64,000 bases of DNA from Hsuehochloa calcarea. Lineage: Eukaryota > Streptophyta > Magnoliopsida > Poales > Poaceae. The DNA lies in contig CM070596.1 in assembly GCA_036346395.1 (NCBI GenBank), forward strand, positions 26,636,177 to 26,700,176. The letters are read 5' to 3'. The notes beneath the pieces are model-generated. The model did no database searches. It had not been told where the DNA came from and worked only from the letters and a program-made list of their open reading frames with translations. The translations under genes were made by a program, and so were the position numbers. Positions 1 through 10,823 of the stretch are shown one piece after another (the stretch's first letter is position 1; every line of letters begins with the position of its first letter).

Positions 1-43
1 GAATGCTAAGATCATAGTTCTTGATCAACTCGAGCCATCTTAT

Positions 44-830
44 TTACCTTAGGTTCAGATATAGTTGCGTGGAGATATACTTCAGACTTTTGTGATCGAT
101 GTAAATTTCACACTGATTGCCGATAAGGTAATGTCTCAAGATCTTTAGAGCATCAGCTGCTAATTTTAAGTCATGAGTTGGATAATTCGCCTCATGAGGT
201 CGCAATTGTCGTAAGGCATAGGCCACCACTTTGCCCTCTTGCATCAAAACGCAACCGAGGCCGTGGCGAGATGCATCGCAATACACAACGAAGCTTTTGT
301 GTATGTCGGATAGAGTAAGCATTGGGATTGTTGTGAGATTTTTTTAAAATTCTTGAAAGCTCTCTTCACATGCTTCTGACCATTCAAATTTCTTTTCTTT
401 CTTAAGAAGTTGGGTCATTGGTATTGCGATCTTGGAGAAGTTCTCAATGAACCGGCAATAGTATCCGGCTAGACTGAGAAAACTTTGGACTTCAGGAATA
501 ATGCGGGTTGTTTCCAAGCTAGCACATCTTGTACTTTGCTCGGGTCCACGGCCACACCTCCTTCAGATAGAACGTGGCCTAGGAAGCCGACTTTATTTAG
601 CCAAAGTTCACACCTGCTAAACTTTACATACAGTTGATGCTCGAGCTACTTGTTGAGCACCATACGCAAGCGTTACTCGTGTTATTCTGCACTCTTTTAA
701 TGGATAAGATTGTCATCGATGAAGACCACCATGAACTAATCCAAATACTCTATAAACATCTTATTCATAAGATTCATGAAACTTGCGAGACTTTGGAATG
801 TCTTTCGGCTCGATCTTGAGTTGGAAATAT
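44..830 (-). pseudogene. Ty3/gypsy reverse transcriptase-RNase H fragment
   Basis: Read on the minus strand this is the palm/thumb and RNase H part of a Ty3/gypsy polyprotein. The catalytic block appears as FMVVFIDD near 700-750, then a connection segment ending GYYCRFIENFSKIA (about 430-480), then RNase H with VVYCDASRHGLGCVLMQ (about 245-300) and the downstream HEANYPTHDLKL motif. RT copies RNA into DNA and RNase H removes the template. The frame is broken by several stops and at least one shift (around 500-520), so it is dead. No LTR of its own is visible, and the 5' part of pol is missing. It points away from the integrase fragment at 921-1122, so the two are not one intact element. Confidence 0.85.
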
Positions 831-840
831 CCAAGCCTGT

Positions 841-907
841 GAGGACCCCTGGTTTATTTTCGTAAGACCAAGGCCTTTCCAGTCGATAGAAATAACTCTG
901 GGTCTCA
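841..907. repeat. Short imperfect hairpin repeat, copy 1
   Basis: The left arm starts GAGGACCCC and the right arm ends GGTCTC. Both arms carry a TTATTTC/GAAATAA core, so the segment can fold on itself. A close relative lies at 21065-21132, and the similarity continues about 20 bases downstream (AAGTAAAT). It sits between two gypsy fragments of opposite orientation. No standard MITE family is recognised. Confidence 0.55.
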
Positions 908-920
908 AGTAAATAAATTT

Positions 921-1122
921 CAACCTCGCAGCCTTGCTATAGGTGACTTGGTATGGAAGAAGATTCATTCACAGTCTAATCGGAATAAACTTTTACTTAA
1001 GTGGGAAGGTCCTTACACAGTGGTCGAAGTTACACGGTCAGGTTCAGTACGACTAGCAATCGAAGACGCCGGGTTCTCTCGATTCTTGGAACATCGACCA
1101 GTTACGCAAATTTTATGTTTAA
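921..1122 (+). pseudogene. Ty3/gypsy integrase C-terminal fragment
   Basis: The plus strand encodes the end of a gypsy polyprotein: AIGDLVWKK, then LLLKWEGPYTVVEV, the typical GPY/F-like module that follows the integrase core. After about 1070 the frame shifts and closes with WNIDQLRKFYV and a stop at 1120-1122, a usual ending for this class. The integrase core and everything upstream are absent. It is therefore a 3' remnant, and the repeats at 1250-1803 would lie in its 3' untranslated part. Confidence 0.8.
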
Positions 1123-1249
1123 CCAACCATCCCGACAATAAAGTATCAGGTTCTTTATGTCTTTATTGTTTTACTTTTGAGTAGTGCATTGATAATTTTT
1201 AAATCATTTTTTAACACTTAGTCTTTCTTTACACTGGTCGAAAGGACGG

Positions 1250-1803
1250 TAACATCACCTAGTTGAAGTCTTTCCTCTCTGCACATGGTCCTACCCAGTA
1301 GAAAGAACTTCATAGCGTCGACTCGTTCCTCACTTTTGATGTCAACACAAACAGCTCAGGTTCAACAAATATGGTCGAAATAATTTGCACCAACTCTTTT
1401 CACATTAGTTTATTTCTTCATTCATTTTAAAAAAATACTATAAGTAGAGTACACTTTTGTAATTTGTTCGACTATTTTTGGTAAACTTAGTTCGTTACAA
1501 CTAGTTGGAGAAATATACAACACCTAGTCGAAGTCTTTTCTCTCTGCACGTGGTCCAGCCCACTAAAAGGAACTTCCTAGTGTTGTCCTATTTCTAGCTC
1601 TTGCTACCAGGGCAAACCTACCGAGTCCACTAGAAAAGGTCGAACGAATTTTTAAGGTACTCTAGACATCTGTCTAACTCAAGTTGTCGCTCTTGATTTG
1701 ATTAATATGGTCGGAGAGGGTAACATCACCTAGTCGAAGTATTTCCTTTCTGTATGTGGTCCTGCCCACTAGAAGAAACTTCCTAGTATCGACTCGTTCC
1801 TAC
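1250..1803. repeat. Three diverged ~80-bp direct repeats
   Basis: Copies lie at 1250-1331, 1518-1596 and 1721-1803. Each begins near ACATCACCTAGT and ends near GTCGACTCGTTCC, with a middle resembling CTCTGCACATGGTCC. Spacing is unequal (268 and 203 bases), so this is not a simple tandem array. It directly follows the gypsy pol remnant and is probably part of that element's 3' non-coding region. Confidence 0.7.
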
Positions 1804-2105
1804 TCATATGACCAGTACATGATAATCGTGGGCTCTAGGTTTAGGTTCCCTCACCCGAGGAGCATCGGCAGTTGCTGAGGCTGGGCCAATAACTCCGACA
1901 CAACATATGGGTCCTCCGTGGGAGCCCAGGATGGGTGGTTCGCGGAGGGTTGACCCCATATGGGCTGCTCTTAGTTAACAGTTACCTTTGGAAAGCGTCT
2001 TGTAGGACTTAGCTCTGTTGGCATACCTTCGGAATTGTGCTTTATCACATGGCAAAATGAGCGGTCTAGTATGTGGGTAAAGTTATACACCCATGCAGGG
2101 TTTAT
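1804..2105. other. No gene seen, upstream part of LTR-like block
   Basis: No coding sequence or RNA gene is recognised. It is continuous with the LTR-like copy that follows and may be the 5' part of that LTR, but it has no counterpart before the second copy at 3796. Confidence 0.4.
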
Positions 2106-2917
2106 TCTACTCGAGCAGCTATGTTCTTGGTTATAACAATGCTTTGTTAGATCGTGCAAGAATTAGACTCACCATTTTGGAATTTTAACCTAAAATTTGA
2201 TGGGTAGTATTGAGAGTGGTTCTCATGGTATTGTTGTGTGTTGCAGGGGCAGCCACCTGTTGATGTTTAGTTGATGTCTAAAGTTAATTACTCGCTGTTA
2301 TTTGAAGTATTAAAAATATTTGCTCACTTGCCATTTGAATCTACTACATTGTATTAAAATTGAAATATTGCTTTGTGCTGAAAATGAACTATATAGCCTC
2401 CTCCTTTGAACAGAGCTTGCATGTAGCTATGTATAGACTTGGTAAAGTCTTACGGAGTATATTCATATACTCACTGTTTGCTTTTATTTACTAAACTGGA
2501 CATCAGGTATCGAGATCGAATCGGGTAAGAAAGATTGTGTAGGAACGTCGAATTGCTATAGTTTGAACCCAGTCGGTTGCCCTGCGGGTTATGACAAGCC
2601 ATTGGAACTTTATTTATGATTAATTCATATTTTATTTCAGTTTATTTAATGTTTTCCACTGCGTACTTGATATTTATCTTGTTATTTGGTCGGTCAACCC
2701 TTTTGTATGAAACTGAACCTTGTAGGTTCAATATGTTGTAAATCATAAAGTGTCGATATTGTAGGAACTTCTGTATGGATTGATATTGATGTTTGTGATG
2801 ATGTATGCGTACCGCTCCTAGCAGGTACATAATATATCGAGAGCGGAAATTTTAATTTTGATGCTAGGACCAATTGGAGGGTTAAGCATTACAAGTTAAA
2901 TTGCTTGGCTTTTCACA
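2106..2917 (+). repeat. LTR-like repeat, copy 1
   Basis: This block is repeated in the same direction at 3796-4619 with many point differences. It ends TTTTCACA and is followed by GTTATTATCAGAGTCAAGC (2919-2937), which resembles the initiator-tRNA-Met primer site of gypsy elements (TGGTATCAGAGC). That placement supports reading it as a plus-strand LTR. The start is uncertain because the second copy is shorter. Confidence 0.6.
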
Positions 2918-3795
2918 AAGTTATTATCAGAGTCAAGCTGATTGTAGGTTAAGCCATAGCAATGGACATTGTTAAGATTTTTGTTTTGCAAAGAGTATTT
3001 TCAAACTAGCAAAGATTTTACAAAAATACAAGTAATATAATTCCTTTCTTTCTTACCCATCCTAGCATCTAATTCTTACTCATCATTCATTTGATTTGTG
3101 CAAAATAATTTTTCTCCATTACTCGTCTCTCTTTTCTAATGTTAGATATGCTAAATAGTCACCGGTGAAGAGCATCGGTGGAAGGACGAGGAGACAATGC
3201 CATGCTGTGGTATTAGGATTAAATTAGGGTTTATTCTTAGAATATATACACCCTAATGATAGTACTTAGTTTGTAGACGCTGAATTTTGTAATAATTTGC
3301 TCTCTTTGTTCCAAGTAGTTGTGCATCGTCTACGGGTGACATGTATAGCAACTATATCGAAAAATTTGCTCTCTTCTTATTAGTACATGCTAGAGTTAAA
3401 TTGCATACCTGTTGCCCATTTACTCACCTTATGCTCATTCTTTTCTCACCCCATCTTATATGCACTAAAAATATTAAGGGGTGTAGAAGATACTTCAAAT
3501 CACTTGTTAAGCATCTGGATTCTAATAATTTGATCATGCATGTAGTTTCTAAATTAAATCATGCATATCATGTTACTCAAGTTGTATAGATCAATAAGAA
3601 TGGTTAGTAGTTCATCTTAGTGATCAAAGCATAAAAATGACTAATAGGTAGAGGTATAAATTGAAATTGCCTTTAAATTTCTTTAGCTTAAAATCATTAA
3701 CCAATTTGGAAATTAACAACTTGCCATGCTCTTATGGATTCCTTGTATAAATCTAAAATTTTGAATGTCATGTATAATATAGCTTAATGTGCTAG
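2918..3795. other. Short non-coding internal segment between LTR-like copies
   Basis: It starts with the primer-site-like sequence and shows no gag or pol reading frame. The only open frame (3341-3589) is AT-rich and not recognisable. It is best read as a truncated internal region of a gypsy-type element. Confidence 0.4.
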
Positions 3796-4619
3796 TCTAC
3801 TCGAGTAGCCACGTTCTTGGTTATGACAATGCTTGGTTAGGTCCTGCAAGAATTAGACTCAACTATTTTGGAATTTTAACCTAAAATTTGATGGGTAGTA
3901 TTGAGAGTATTGTGAGTGGTTCTCATACTATTGTTGTGTGTTGCAGGGGAAGCCACCTGTTGATGTTTAGTTGATGTCTAAATTTAATTACTCGTTGTTA
4001 TTTGAAGTATTAAAAATGTTGGTTTACTTACCATTTGAATCTACTACATTGTATTTAAATTGAAATATTGCTTTGTGTTGAAAATGAATATTATAGCCTT
4101 CTCATTTGAGCAGAGCTTGCATGTAGCTATATATAGGCTTGGTAACATCTTGCAGAGTACATTCATGTATTCACTGTTTGCTTTTATTTACTAATTTGCA
4201 CAGCAGGTATCGAGATCGAATCGGGTAAGAAAGATTGTGCAGGAACGTTGAATTGCTATGGTTTGAACCCAGTCGGTTGCCTTGCGGGTTATGGCAAGCC
4301 ATTGGGACTTTATTTATGATTAATTCATATTTTTATTTTAGTTTATTTACTTTTTTCTGTCTGCGTACTTGATTTTATCTTGTTATTTAGTCGGTCGGCC
4401 CTTTTGTATGAAACTGGACCTTGTAAGTTTAATATGTTGTAAATTATGAAGTTTTGATATTGTAAGAACTTGTGTATGGATTGATATTGATGTTTGTATT
4501 GGTCTATGTGTACCGCTTCTGGGAGGTACGTAACACATCGACAGCGGAAAATTTAATTTGTGATGTTAGGACCAATTGGAGGGTTAAGCATTACCAGTTA
4601 AATCGTCTGGGTTCTCACA
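3796..4619 (+). repeat. LTR-like repeat, copy 2
   Basis: The alignable part starts at TCTACTCGAG, as in copy 1, and ends GGTTCTCACA. It is followed by ACGTTGTCGTCGG, a decayed match to the sequence after copy 1. TGTG just before the match and CACA at the end could be real LTR ends, but no target duplication was found. Confidence 0.55.
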
Positions 4620-5050
4620 ACGTTGTCGTCGGTACCACTCGACTCTGGTCATAGTATCGTAAAGTCGGTGAGCGATCTCTTGAGCAAAGGCATCGTAGCA
4701 TAGTACTTATCCAATCATTTGTCTTGGATTTTCTATGAGATCATTGATCCTTTGTACTAGGCAGTATGTCCTGGGCCGCAATCCTTCTTCTCCTAGTTGT
4801 CTTGGGGTCATCTATATCCGAGTTTGTCTGGTCATCTTCTTGGTGCAGTGTAATCACATTGAGGATACTGGTTACCCTCCTGAATGTTGAGATTTCCCCC
4901 GTCAACAGAGGGGTTCTCTCCATTCCGTACGAGTGCCTTGTCAATCGGTGATGTACGCTTGTCTTTCAGGTATGCACCGTTAGTGCCGGCCTAGGTGGCT
5001 ACGGCGATGAGGCAAGGCGACCAAAGGAGTTTAGGATCGGAGAGCGTCAT
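4620..5050. other. No recognised gene, possible minus-strand ORF remnant
   Basis: A minus-strand open frame of 67 codons (4741-4944) is rich in Arg, Asp and Thr (for example DIDDPKTTRRRR) and looks more protein-like than random AT-rich frames here. I recognise no family. It may be a decayed retroelement hinge region. Confidence 0.2.
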
Positions 5051-5204
5051 GTGTGGTTGATGTTTGGCACACGCACTGCAGCCTCGCCCCGCGTGATCCT
5101 GCCGATCAGCGCGGTGATCTCAACGTGACAGCCACGGTTGGAACGTGTGGTTCACGCTTACAAGTCACATACATGCGCAGTTCGATTTGCAAACGAGGTT
5201 ACGT

Positions 5205-5270
5205 GGCAACGCTCGGTTCACGTACACCGGGGTGGGACTCGATTTGGCAACGCTCGGTTCACGTACACCG
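5205..5270. repeat. Perfect 25-bp direct repeat, period 41
   Basis: The same 25 bases (start GGCAACGCTCGG, end CACGTACACCG) occur at 5205-5229 and 5246-5270. A looser relative lies just upstream (about 5140-5165). It sits in a GC-rich non-coding stretch beyond the 3' end of the cold shock gene. Confidence 0.7.
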
Positions 5271-5640
5271 ACCGGGCGGGTACCAGTCAGGGCAGGGAAG
5301 AGGCAAAAGAGGGGTCCCCCAATCTCTGCGTGGAAACGAAGCAAACGCTCTGGAGAGAAGGCGAAGCAAACCCACGCTCTGCTTCCGACCCATCTGTCCC
5401 ATTTGGCAACACAGATGGAAACGGGCAGGCAATGCTTTTTTCCTTTGCCGATCCCGGCGCACGGGGACAAAAACCACCAGTTGTACTGCTGCCTATCCCA
5501 TCATTCCCTTTCCCCTCCCTCCTCCTTTCGTTCTTTTACCATTTCATCTCGCAATCCCAATCCCAATCCCCCCCCCTCAATTCTGTTCTTCTTTTACCAA
5601 TTGATCTCACAAACCCAGCACACAAGTATACAACAACACA
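5271..5640. other. Non-coding, pyrimidine-rich on the plus strand
   Basis: Three overlapping plus-strand frames are open but have inconsistent composition and no recognisable motif. The 5480-5600 part is C/T-rich with runs such as CCCAATCCCAATCCCC. Nothing else is supported. Confidence 0.4.
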
Positions 5641-6023
5641 ATTTCAGGATGCAACGCAATAATGCGAACAAGAGTAAAGCAAACACAGCGCCAAGCAAAT
5701 GCATCAGAGACAAGACTCAAGACGAAACAGCAGAAACATTCGAACATAACTGAAATCTGAAATTGCTAGTCGATTCGATTGATAGAAAGATAGATCGGAC
5801 AGTGCCATCCATGGCTGTCTCTCAAACACACGCGAACAAATAACTTAGGAAAGGAAACAACTCAAACTCCCATTACATGGATCGATCCATATCACTTCTT
5901 ACGGCTTCTTCTCCTTCCTCCTACGATCAGGGCAAGGAACACTACGGAATCTACTGATAAGATAGGTATGACTTGCTGCAGAGTCAGGAAGGGGGCAAAA
6001 GGCAACACGGGAATCAGATCTGA
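5641..6023 (-). other. Probable 3' untranslated/downstream region of the cold shock gene
   Basis: This is the sequence downstream of the TAG stop at 6024-6026 on the gene's strand. It is non-coding and less GC-rich than the gene. I cannot place the polyadenylation site with certainty. Confidence 0.4.
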
Positions 6024-6665
6024 CTAGTAGTTCTTGTTGGGGCAGTCCCTCGCCATGTGACCATCCTCGCCGCAGTTGTAGCATCCACGGCCGCCGCCGC
6101 CGCCGCCACCGGCACCGCCGCCGCGGTAGCCGCCGCCGCCACCGCCGTAGCCTCCGCCGCCGCCACCGCCCTGGCTGCAGTCCCTTGCCATGTGGCCCTC
6201 CTCGCCGCACTTGTAGCACCCACGGCCCCCACCGCCACCACCTCCGTAGCCGCCGCCGCCTCCATAGCCGCGGTCACCCCCGCCGCCATAGCCGCGGTCG
6301 CTGCCGCCGCCGTAACCGCCGCCGTAGCCGCGGTCACCGCCGCCGTAGCCCCCTCCGCCACCGTAGCCGCGGTCGCCGCCGCCGTAGCGGCCCCCTCCGC
6401 CGCCGCGGTCGCCACCGCCGGGGCGGGAGCCACCGGTGAGCGGGGCGCCGCCGGGGCCGGTGACGTCGATGGCCTTGGTGCGGCCGTCGTCGCCGGAGCC
6501 CACGACGAACTCGACGACGTCGCCATCGTTGAGGCTGCGGAAGCCGTCGGACTTGATGGAGGACTGGTGCACGAATAGGTCCTCGCCGCCGTCGTCGGGG
6601 GTGATGAAGCCGAACCCCTTGGTGGTGTTGAACCACTTCACCGTCCCCTTCACCCTCTCCGACAT
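6024..6665 (-). CDS. Cold shock domain glycine-rich protein with two CCHC zinc knuckles
   Basis: The protein has 213 residues in a single exon. Residues 5-68 form a cold shock domain with the nucleic-acid-binding motifs KGFGFITP (16-23) and DLFVHQSSI (29-37). Residues 78-148 are a Gly-rich linker with repeated DRGYGGG units. Two CX2CX4HX4C knuckles follow, CYKCGEEGHMARDC (150-163) and CYNCGEDGHMARDC (195-208). This is the layout of plant cold shock proteins, which bind RNA and single-stranded DNA and act as RNA chaperones in nucleus and cytoplasm, often cold-induced. The start was chosen at MSERVKG because the cold shock domain begins there. An in-frame ATG 39 codons upstream (6782) lies next to the TATA box in Ser/Pro/Arg-rich sequence that reads as leader. 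The frame is intact, and this is the only convincing host gene here. Three rather than two knuckles are usual in the wheat homologue; the two-knuckle form is more rice-like. Confidence 0.95.
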   Translation of the reverse strand: MSERVKGTVKWFNTTKGFGFITPDDGGEDLFVHQSSIKSDGFRSLNDGDVVEFVVGSGDDGRTKAIDVTGPGGAPLTGGSRPGGGDRGGGGGRYGGGDRGYGGGGGYGGGDRGYGGGYGGGSDRGYGGGGDRGYGGGGGYGGGGGGGRGCYKCGEEGHMARDCSQGGGGGGGYGGGGGGYRGGGAGGGGGGGRGCYNCGEDGHMARDCPNKNY

Positions 6666-6752
6666 CTTACCGCGCCGCCGGACACGAAGATCCAAAACCC
6701 TAGAAACCCTAGATTGGTGTGGAGGCGGAGGCGGGGAGGCGATGGGGATGGA
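6666..6752 (-). other. Probable 5' leader of the cold shock gene
   Basis: This lies between the ATG at 6665 and the expected transcription start about 30 bases from the TATA box. It is C-rich on the sense strand and contains the AAACCCTAG-type motif common in plant leaders of RNA-binding and ribosomal genes. The exact 5' end is inferred. Confidence 0.45.
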
Positions 6753-6781
6753 GTGGTGAGGGGAAGGCGACTGGGGCGTCA

Positions 6782-6788
6782 TTTTATA
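6782..6788 (-). promoter_or_regulatory. TATA box of the cold shock gene
   Basis: The minus strand reads TATAAAA, about 117 bases before the chosen start codon and within otherwise GC-rich sequence. Position and context fit a core promoter. Confidence 0.7.
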
Positions 6789-6789
6789 A

Positions 6790-7550
6790 TGGTTCTCGGT
6801 GGGGACGGGCGTGGGGTTGCGGAGAATCCCAGGAGGCTGGCAGATGGAGCGCGGGGACGATTCGTCTCACTGACATGTGTGGTACACAGGCGGGGGCAGA
6901 ACTGCGGGTCCCGATGCCAGGGAGACAGAAAATTCATGTGTAGTGTAGGGTTGCTGCACCAACGTATCTGAAGCGGGATGGTCGCTTCGAAAAGATACCT
7001 CCACCAACCTCTATCTTTGGCAATCAATGCATGCTGCTGTGTCGATGACGCGTGGGACCCTTCTCTCGGTGGCTCGCAGGTGTCCGTGCAGCATAAACGC
7101 GGAGCCAGGAATACACGTCTTGTAGCACAGAAAATATCTAGTGGGCAGGTGAGAAATAGGTTTTAAAAAAAATCTACCTAGCACTTGAGTTTGTTGCTTA
7201 AAAAAGCACTAAATGTTTGGGCCGTTGGATTCTACTCGTCCGCTCCCCGCGTCAATTTTGATGGATCCATGAACTTTATGCGTTTGGACTCTCGACATGA
7301 ATACGGATAGGGGTGAAAACCGATCCGATTCAGGTGAATGTTGCCCTTTTTCATCCTAATCTATATGTTTATCTCGGATTCGAAATCAAATATGGATACA
7401 AATATACATTGGTGGGCCAATAATTCATCACGTCTCGAACTGAAAATTAAAAGGCTAAAACTAACGCCAAATACTACCTACACCGAGTCATACCAAAAGT
7501 ACGATACAAATGCACAAAGGTTTTTTAGGAGAACAGGAGGGGAGGCCTTA
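6790..7550. other. Upstream intergenic region, no gene seen
   Basis: Only short inconsistent frames are open. Near 7308 the plus strand reads TAGGGGTGAAAACCGATCC, which resembles the terminus of grass hAT-type small elements. No matching inverted end was found, so it is not called as an element. Confidence 0.4.
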
Positions 7551-8425
7551 TGAGGACATCACTTCATTGAATACACACAACTCTCATCTACAAGATGCCA
7601 GGGCAAGGACATATGACGAGGGCACGTGCACGACAGTTGAATTGTTACGTGAGCTCGTTTATAGGAATTCATAATTTCCCTAATTGAGGACGGATTGCTA
7701 CCTAAATTATGTGATTTTATTACGATCAGGAACCAAGGTGAGACCGACCCTATTTCAATTCCAGACCAATTCGGAGTTAGCACGATAGTACCGACTTAAA
7801 ATGATCATAATTTTCACATACGGAGTCCGTTGGAGGTGTTCAAGTACTTGATAGAAACCTTACGACGAGACCTTTCCAACGGATCTGAGGCCACCTTCAG
7901 ATCCATTGTCTACATGTCGCAATCATCAAAGAGATGTATTGCGTCACCTGTTGGGCCAACTTGGGCCTTGTTAGTGTTGGGATGTGAGCTCAGGTTGTGT
8001 GCGCTCCCCCCTTGTGGTGCACAAACCCTAGGCCGACCCCCCACCCGCTTTGGTCACCACCTCCTTATAACCTTTGTGGCCATCACTTTTAGTCCTTAGG
8101 TTTTGTTTAGATCAGTTTAGCTTGTGTGTGCAAATTCGTGTTACAGAACCTAAGCTAAGCTATGCTTGTGCGACTTTCATATCTAGCAATTTTTATATTG
8201 CTCTTTACTTGAATTTTTACTTGTTCTTCGATTGCTTGCAGGAATTGATCTTCGTGATCAGGTCAACCGTCATTCTTGGCGGGGTTGATAACGGCAAGAG
8301 CGTGGTTTAGCGATTGTTGGACGATTTGATCGAAGTTTCGCCAAGTAGTCTCATCGTCAAAGTCACTCTACAAATCGAATTACCATCCATCGGAAGATCG
8401 AGATCAATCTTACACCAAAGCCTGT
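7551..8425 (+). repeat. Diverged LTR related to element G
   Basis: Blocks match the LTR of element G (15376-16264) in order: TGAGGACATC at the start, ACGGAGTCCG followed by GGTGTTC, CTTTCCAACGGATCT, GGGCCTTGT, and CAGGAAT(T/C)GA(T/C)CTTCGTG before GGTTGATAACG. It is preceded by a purine run (GGAGGGGAGG, 7538-7547) like a polypurine tract, so it may be the 3' LTR of an old element whose interior is lost. The right end is only approximate. Confidence 0.65.
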
Positions 8426-8487
8426 ATTGAAATTTCATAAATAAAAAGGTATAAAGTTTATGTACAAGAGATCGGAGTCTGGATGTA

Positions 8488-8756
8488 CTCCCTCAATTTC
8501 TTTTTATAAGGCGTATTTTGATCAAGCACGGGGATTAAGACGGTCACGGAACCAATAAATTAGTAGAGGGAAATGACCATTGTATCGATGGTGTTAATAT
8601 CTTAGGAATAAGAGAGAGAATAGTGTGGGTATGTCTTTACTCATGAATGTTGAAGAGAGACATAATATAACTAAGGGCAAAAGAGAGAAAGTGACATGCA
8701 CGCTTTATATTTTGAAACAAAATTACTATATGCCTTGTATTTCTGAACGGGAAGAG
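8488..8756. mobile_element. Stowaway-like MITE
   Basis: The left end reads CTCCCTCAATTTCTTTTTAT and the right end, reverse-complemented, reads CTCTTCCCGTTCAGAAATAC. Both are flanked by the dinucleotide TA (8486-8487, 8757-8758). Inner stretches also pair (AAGGCGTAT with AAGGCATAT). CTCCCTC ends and TA duplication are typical of Tc1/mariner-derived Stowaway elements in grasses. It has no coding capacity and is about 269 bases long. Confidence 0.7.
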
Positions 8757-8857
8757 TATAAAAGACCAAAACAATCAATGCAAGTGACCGTCCAGTTCCT
8801 GTCTACGAAGTTGGGTTATCGTATTGAACTTCATGACAAAGATAAGATTTCACTGAG

Positions 8858-9407
8858 GTGCTGGCAAAAACAACAGTAGTCAAGGTAAAGCAAAACCCTC
8901 CTTGGAAGGCTTCTGGAAATGATTTCCTCAAGATAAATGTGGATGGATCTTTCTCTAAAGAAGAGAAATCAGGAGGGTGGGGTTTTGTCATACGGGATGT
9001 AGAAGGCCAGGTGCATGGAGCTGGTGCAGGTAATTTGCCAAATGTTCAAGATGCTCTTCATTGTGAGGCGGAGGCCAATCTTCTAGCTTTCCATTTTGCT
9101 GCAATGGCAGGTATGGGCAGAATTGAAGTAGAAACTGATGCAATAAAGTTGAAAATTGCTCTGGATAGCACAGATCGTCATCTTTCAAACATTGATGTGT
9201 TGTTTAGGGAAGCTAAGTATTTTTTGCGTTGTAATTTTCTAGACTTCAGAGTACTATTTGCTCATCGATCATGTAATAAGGTAGATCATGTCTTGGCCTG
9301 GTTTTGGTGCTGCGATTAATCCGGGTGCATCCATGGTTTGGCCGGATTCAATCCCAGAAGTTGTAATTTCGGTGGTAACAAGCGATTCTTCTGCTGCCTT
9401 GGTATAG
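8858..9407 (+). pseudogene. RNase H domain of a LINE (non-LTR retrotransposon), 3' end
   Basis: The translation has a plant RNase H-like (RVT_3) pattern: KINVDGSFS with the first catalytic Asp, GGWGFVIRD, a Glu in CEAEANLLAF, then VETDAIKL and a late FAHRSCNKVDHVLA. In plant LINEs this domain ends the reverse-transcriptase protein. At about 9303 one base breaks the frame. The expected ending (FGAAINPG to SAALV) continues in the next frame to a TAG at 9405-9407, so a single frameshift has inactivated it. A run of A follows at 9430-9438, consistent with a LINE tail. The RT domain is missing, as in a 5'-truncated copy. Confidence 0.75.
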
Positions 9408-9458
9408 TGGAATGATAATGATTCCTAATAAAAAAAAACGACTACTCAGCCAGTTTTC

Positions 9459-9491
9459 CTTTTTTTTTTTTTTTTCTTTCTTTCTTTCTTT
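9459..9491. repeat. T-run and (CTTT)n microsatellite
   Basis: About 17 T residues are followed by four CTTT units. It lies just after the LINE tail. Confidence 0.9.
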
Positions 9492-9494
9492 CAA

Positions 9495-10310
9495 AGCCGG
9501 TTTCGTTCCCGGGATAACCATCTCAAAGACCTCTTTGAATTCCCGCTTCCAGGCTACGAAGGAAAGCATCCGCACAGTTGATATGATATTTGAGCTCCAT
9601 GTCCAATGAAACAACAAAATAAGGAAAATATGCCAAACTAACGTAGCGCAGGATCGGCAACATTGTCATCCTGATCATGTACAACATGAGGATTGCTTTC
9701 CTAATTGCTAGGAAGTGTTACCTAATGTTTATCTTGCTCCGATTCGGTGTTGGCGATGCGGATGGTGGCGCCATGTACGAGCGACGGCGCGACAGGGCCA
9801 TAGGGCGCGTGAGCGCGTCGATTCAGGAAAGCAGGTGAGGGAGATGTGTGCGAATGGAGCGAGCCAACAAGGTGCGATGTGCGATGCGTGAGGGGACGAG
9901 AGCTGGAGGAATGTGCTGGTCATTGGCTGATTTTTTAAAAAATAATACTATTTCAATGAAGAACAACAAAAATAATATAGTCGAATAAAACAATTATAAA
10001 AACGAGCTACTGTCAGCATTTGAAATGACGAAATGAACCTATCACCATTTGGAATGGCGACATGATCCATGTCGCTATTAGAACAGTGTGAAAATATCTC
10101 CGAATGGTGGTAGAAACTTAAGTCGCCAATTCAATTGGTGTCAGGATCTGAGATTTATTTCAAAAGAAAACTAAAAGTAACAACAAACATAAGTTACAAA
10201 TTATAATTCGACGCACGGCATAATAAGAAACGAAACATAAAGTAATAAGAAACAATATTAGCAGTAGTACATACATTACACAATAATTTGATGCACGACA
10301 TAACATCAGT
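9495..10310. other. No gene seen
   Basis: Short frames only. The 10020-10130 part has repeated ATTTGGAATGGCGACATG-like pieces (AAATGACG, GAATGGCGAC, GAATGGTGG) and may be the end region of an unidentified DNA element. Confidence 0.35.
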
Positions 10311-10313
10311 AAA

Positions 10314-10800
10314 TCAGACGACACAACTAAATAGGACATATGTCATCACATAGTTTGTCGATAAATCACAATGATAGTAAGCAAAACATTCAACACGACA
10401 TATTTCAATAAGATAAATTATCCCCGTGGCCGCGACCTCAACGTCCACCATGTCAACCTCTATGGTGCCCGACTCAAGTGGGGTGGTCGGATAAGATCCC
10501 CAGCAGTCGTCCGGACTACCGACCTTTGTTTCATGTTCATTTCTCGCGTGGCAATTCTTGTAGGTATGCTTGGACTCCCTACAAATATAGCACTTCTTCG
10601 TACGACGCCTGGCTTCTACTTCATCCATATCTATCTTGATGTGCCATCTCTATTGTCGGTCTACCTTTTCCTTCAGCCTATCAATGTCCGCAACCCAGAT
10701 CAGTTGCCGCCAGGTAGTATGGCTGGTGAAATGGTAACAACGCCGTAACCATACAGGTCTGCATTCCAGGTTTGCATCACCTTTTCCTTGGTGAAATATT
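10314..10800 (-). pseudogene. Probable MULE-type transposase C-terminal fragment
   Basis: On the minus strand a segment reading FFEYFTKEKVMQTWNADLYGYG (near 10730-10800) is followed after frame breaks by RRTKKCYICRESKHTYKNC, a CX2CX4HX4C zinc knuckle (near 10565-10600). A transposase tail with such a knuckle is usual for Mutator-like elements in grasses. The fragment stops where the LTR at 10824 begins, so it was probably cut by that insertion. Other retroelement proteins also carry CCHC knuckles. Confidence 0.45.
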
Positions 10801-10823
10801 CAAAAAAGGTATTGGCCGGATGC

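Noticed and set aside
5053..5753. Three overlapping open frames on the plus strand
   Set aside because: All three frames are open together in GC-rich sequence, with no motif and low-complexity ends.
6057..6578. A 173-codon Ala-rich frame opposite the cold shock gene
   Set aside because: It is the mirror of the Gly-codon repeats (GGC/GGT read on the other strand) and has no start context or domain.
7308..7345. A possible hAT-type small element end
   Set aside because: Only one end was seen, with no inverted partner and no 8-bp duplication.
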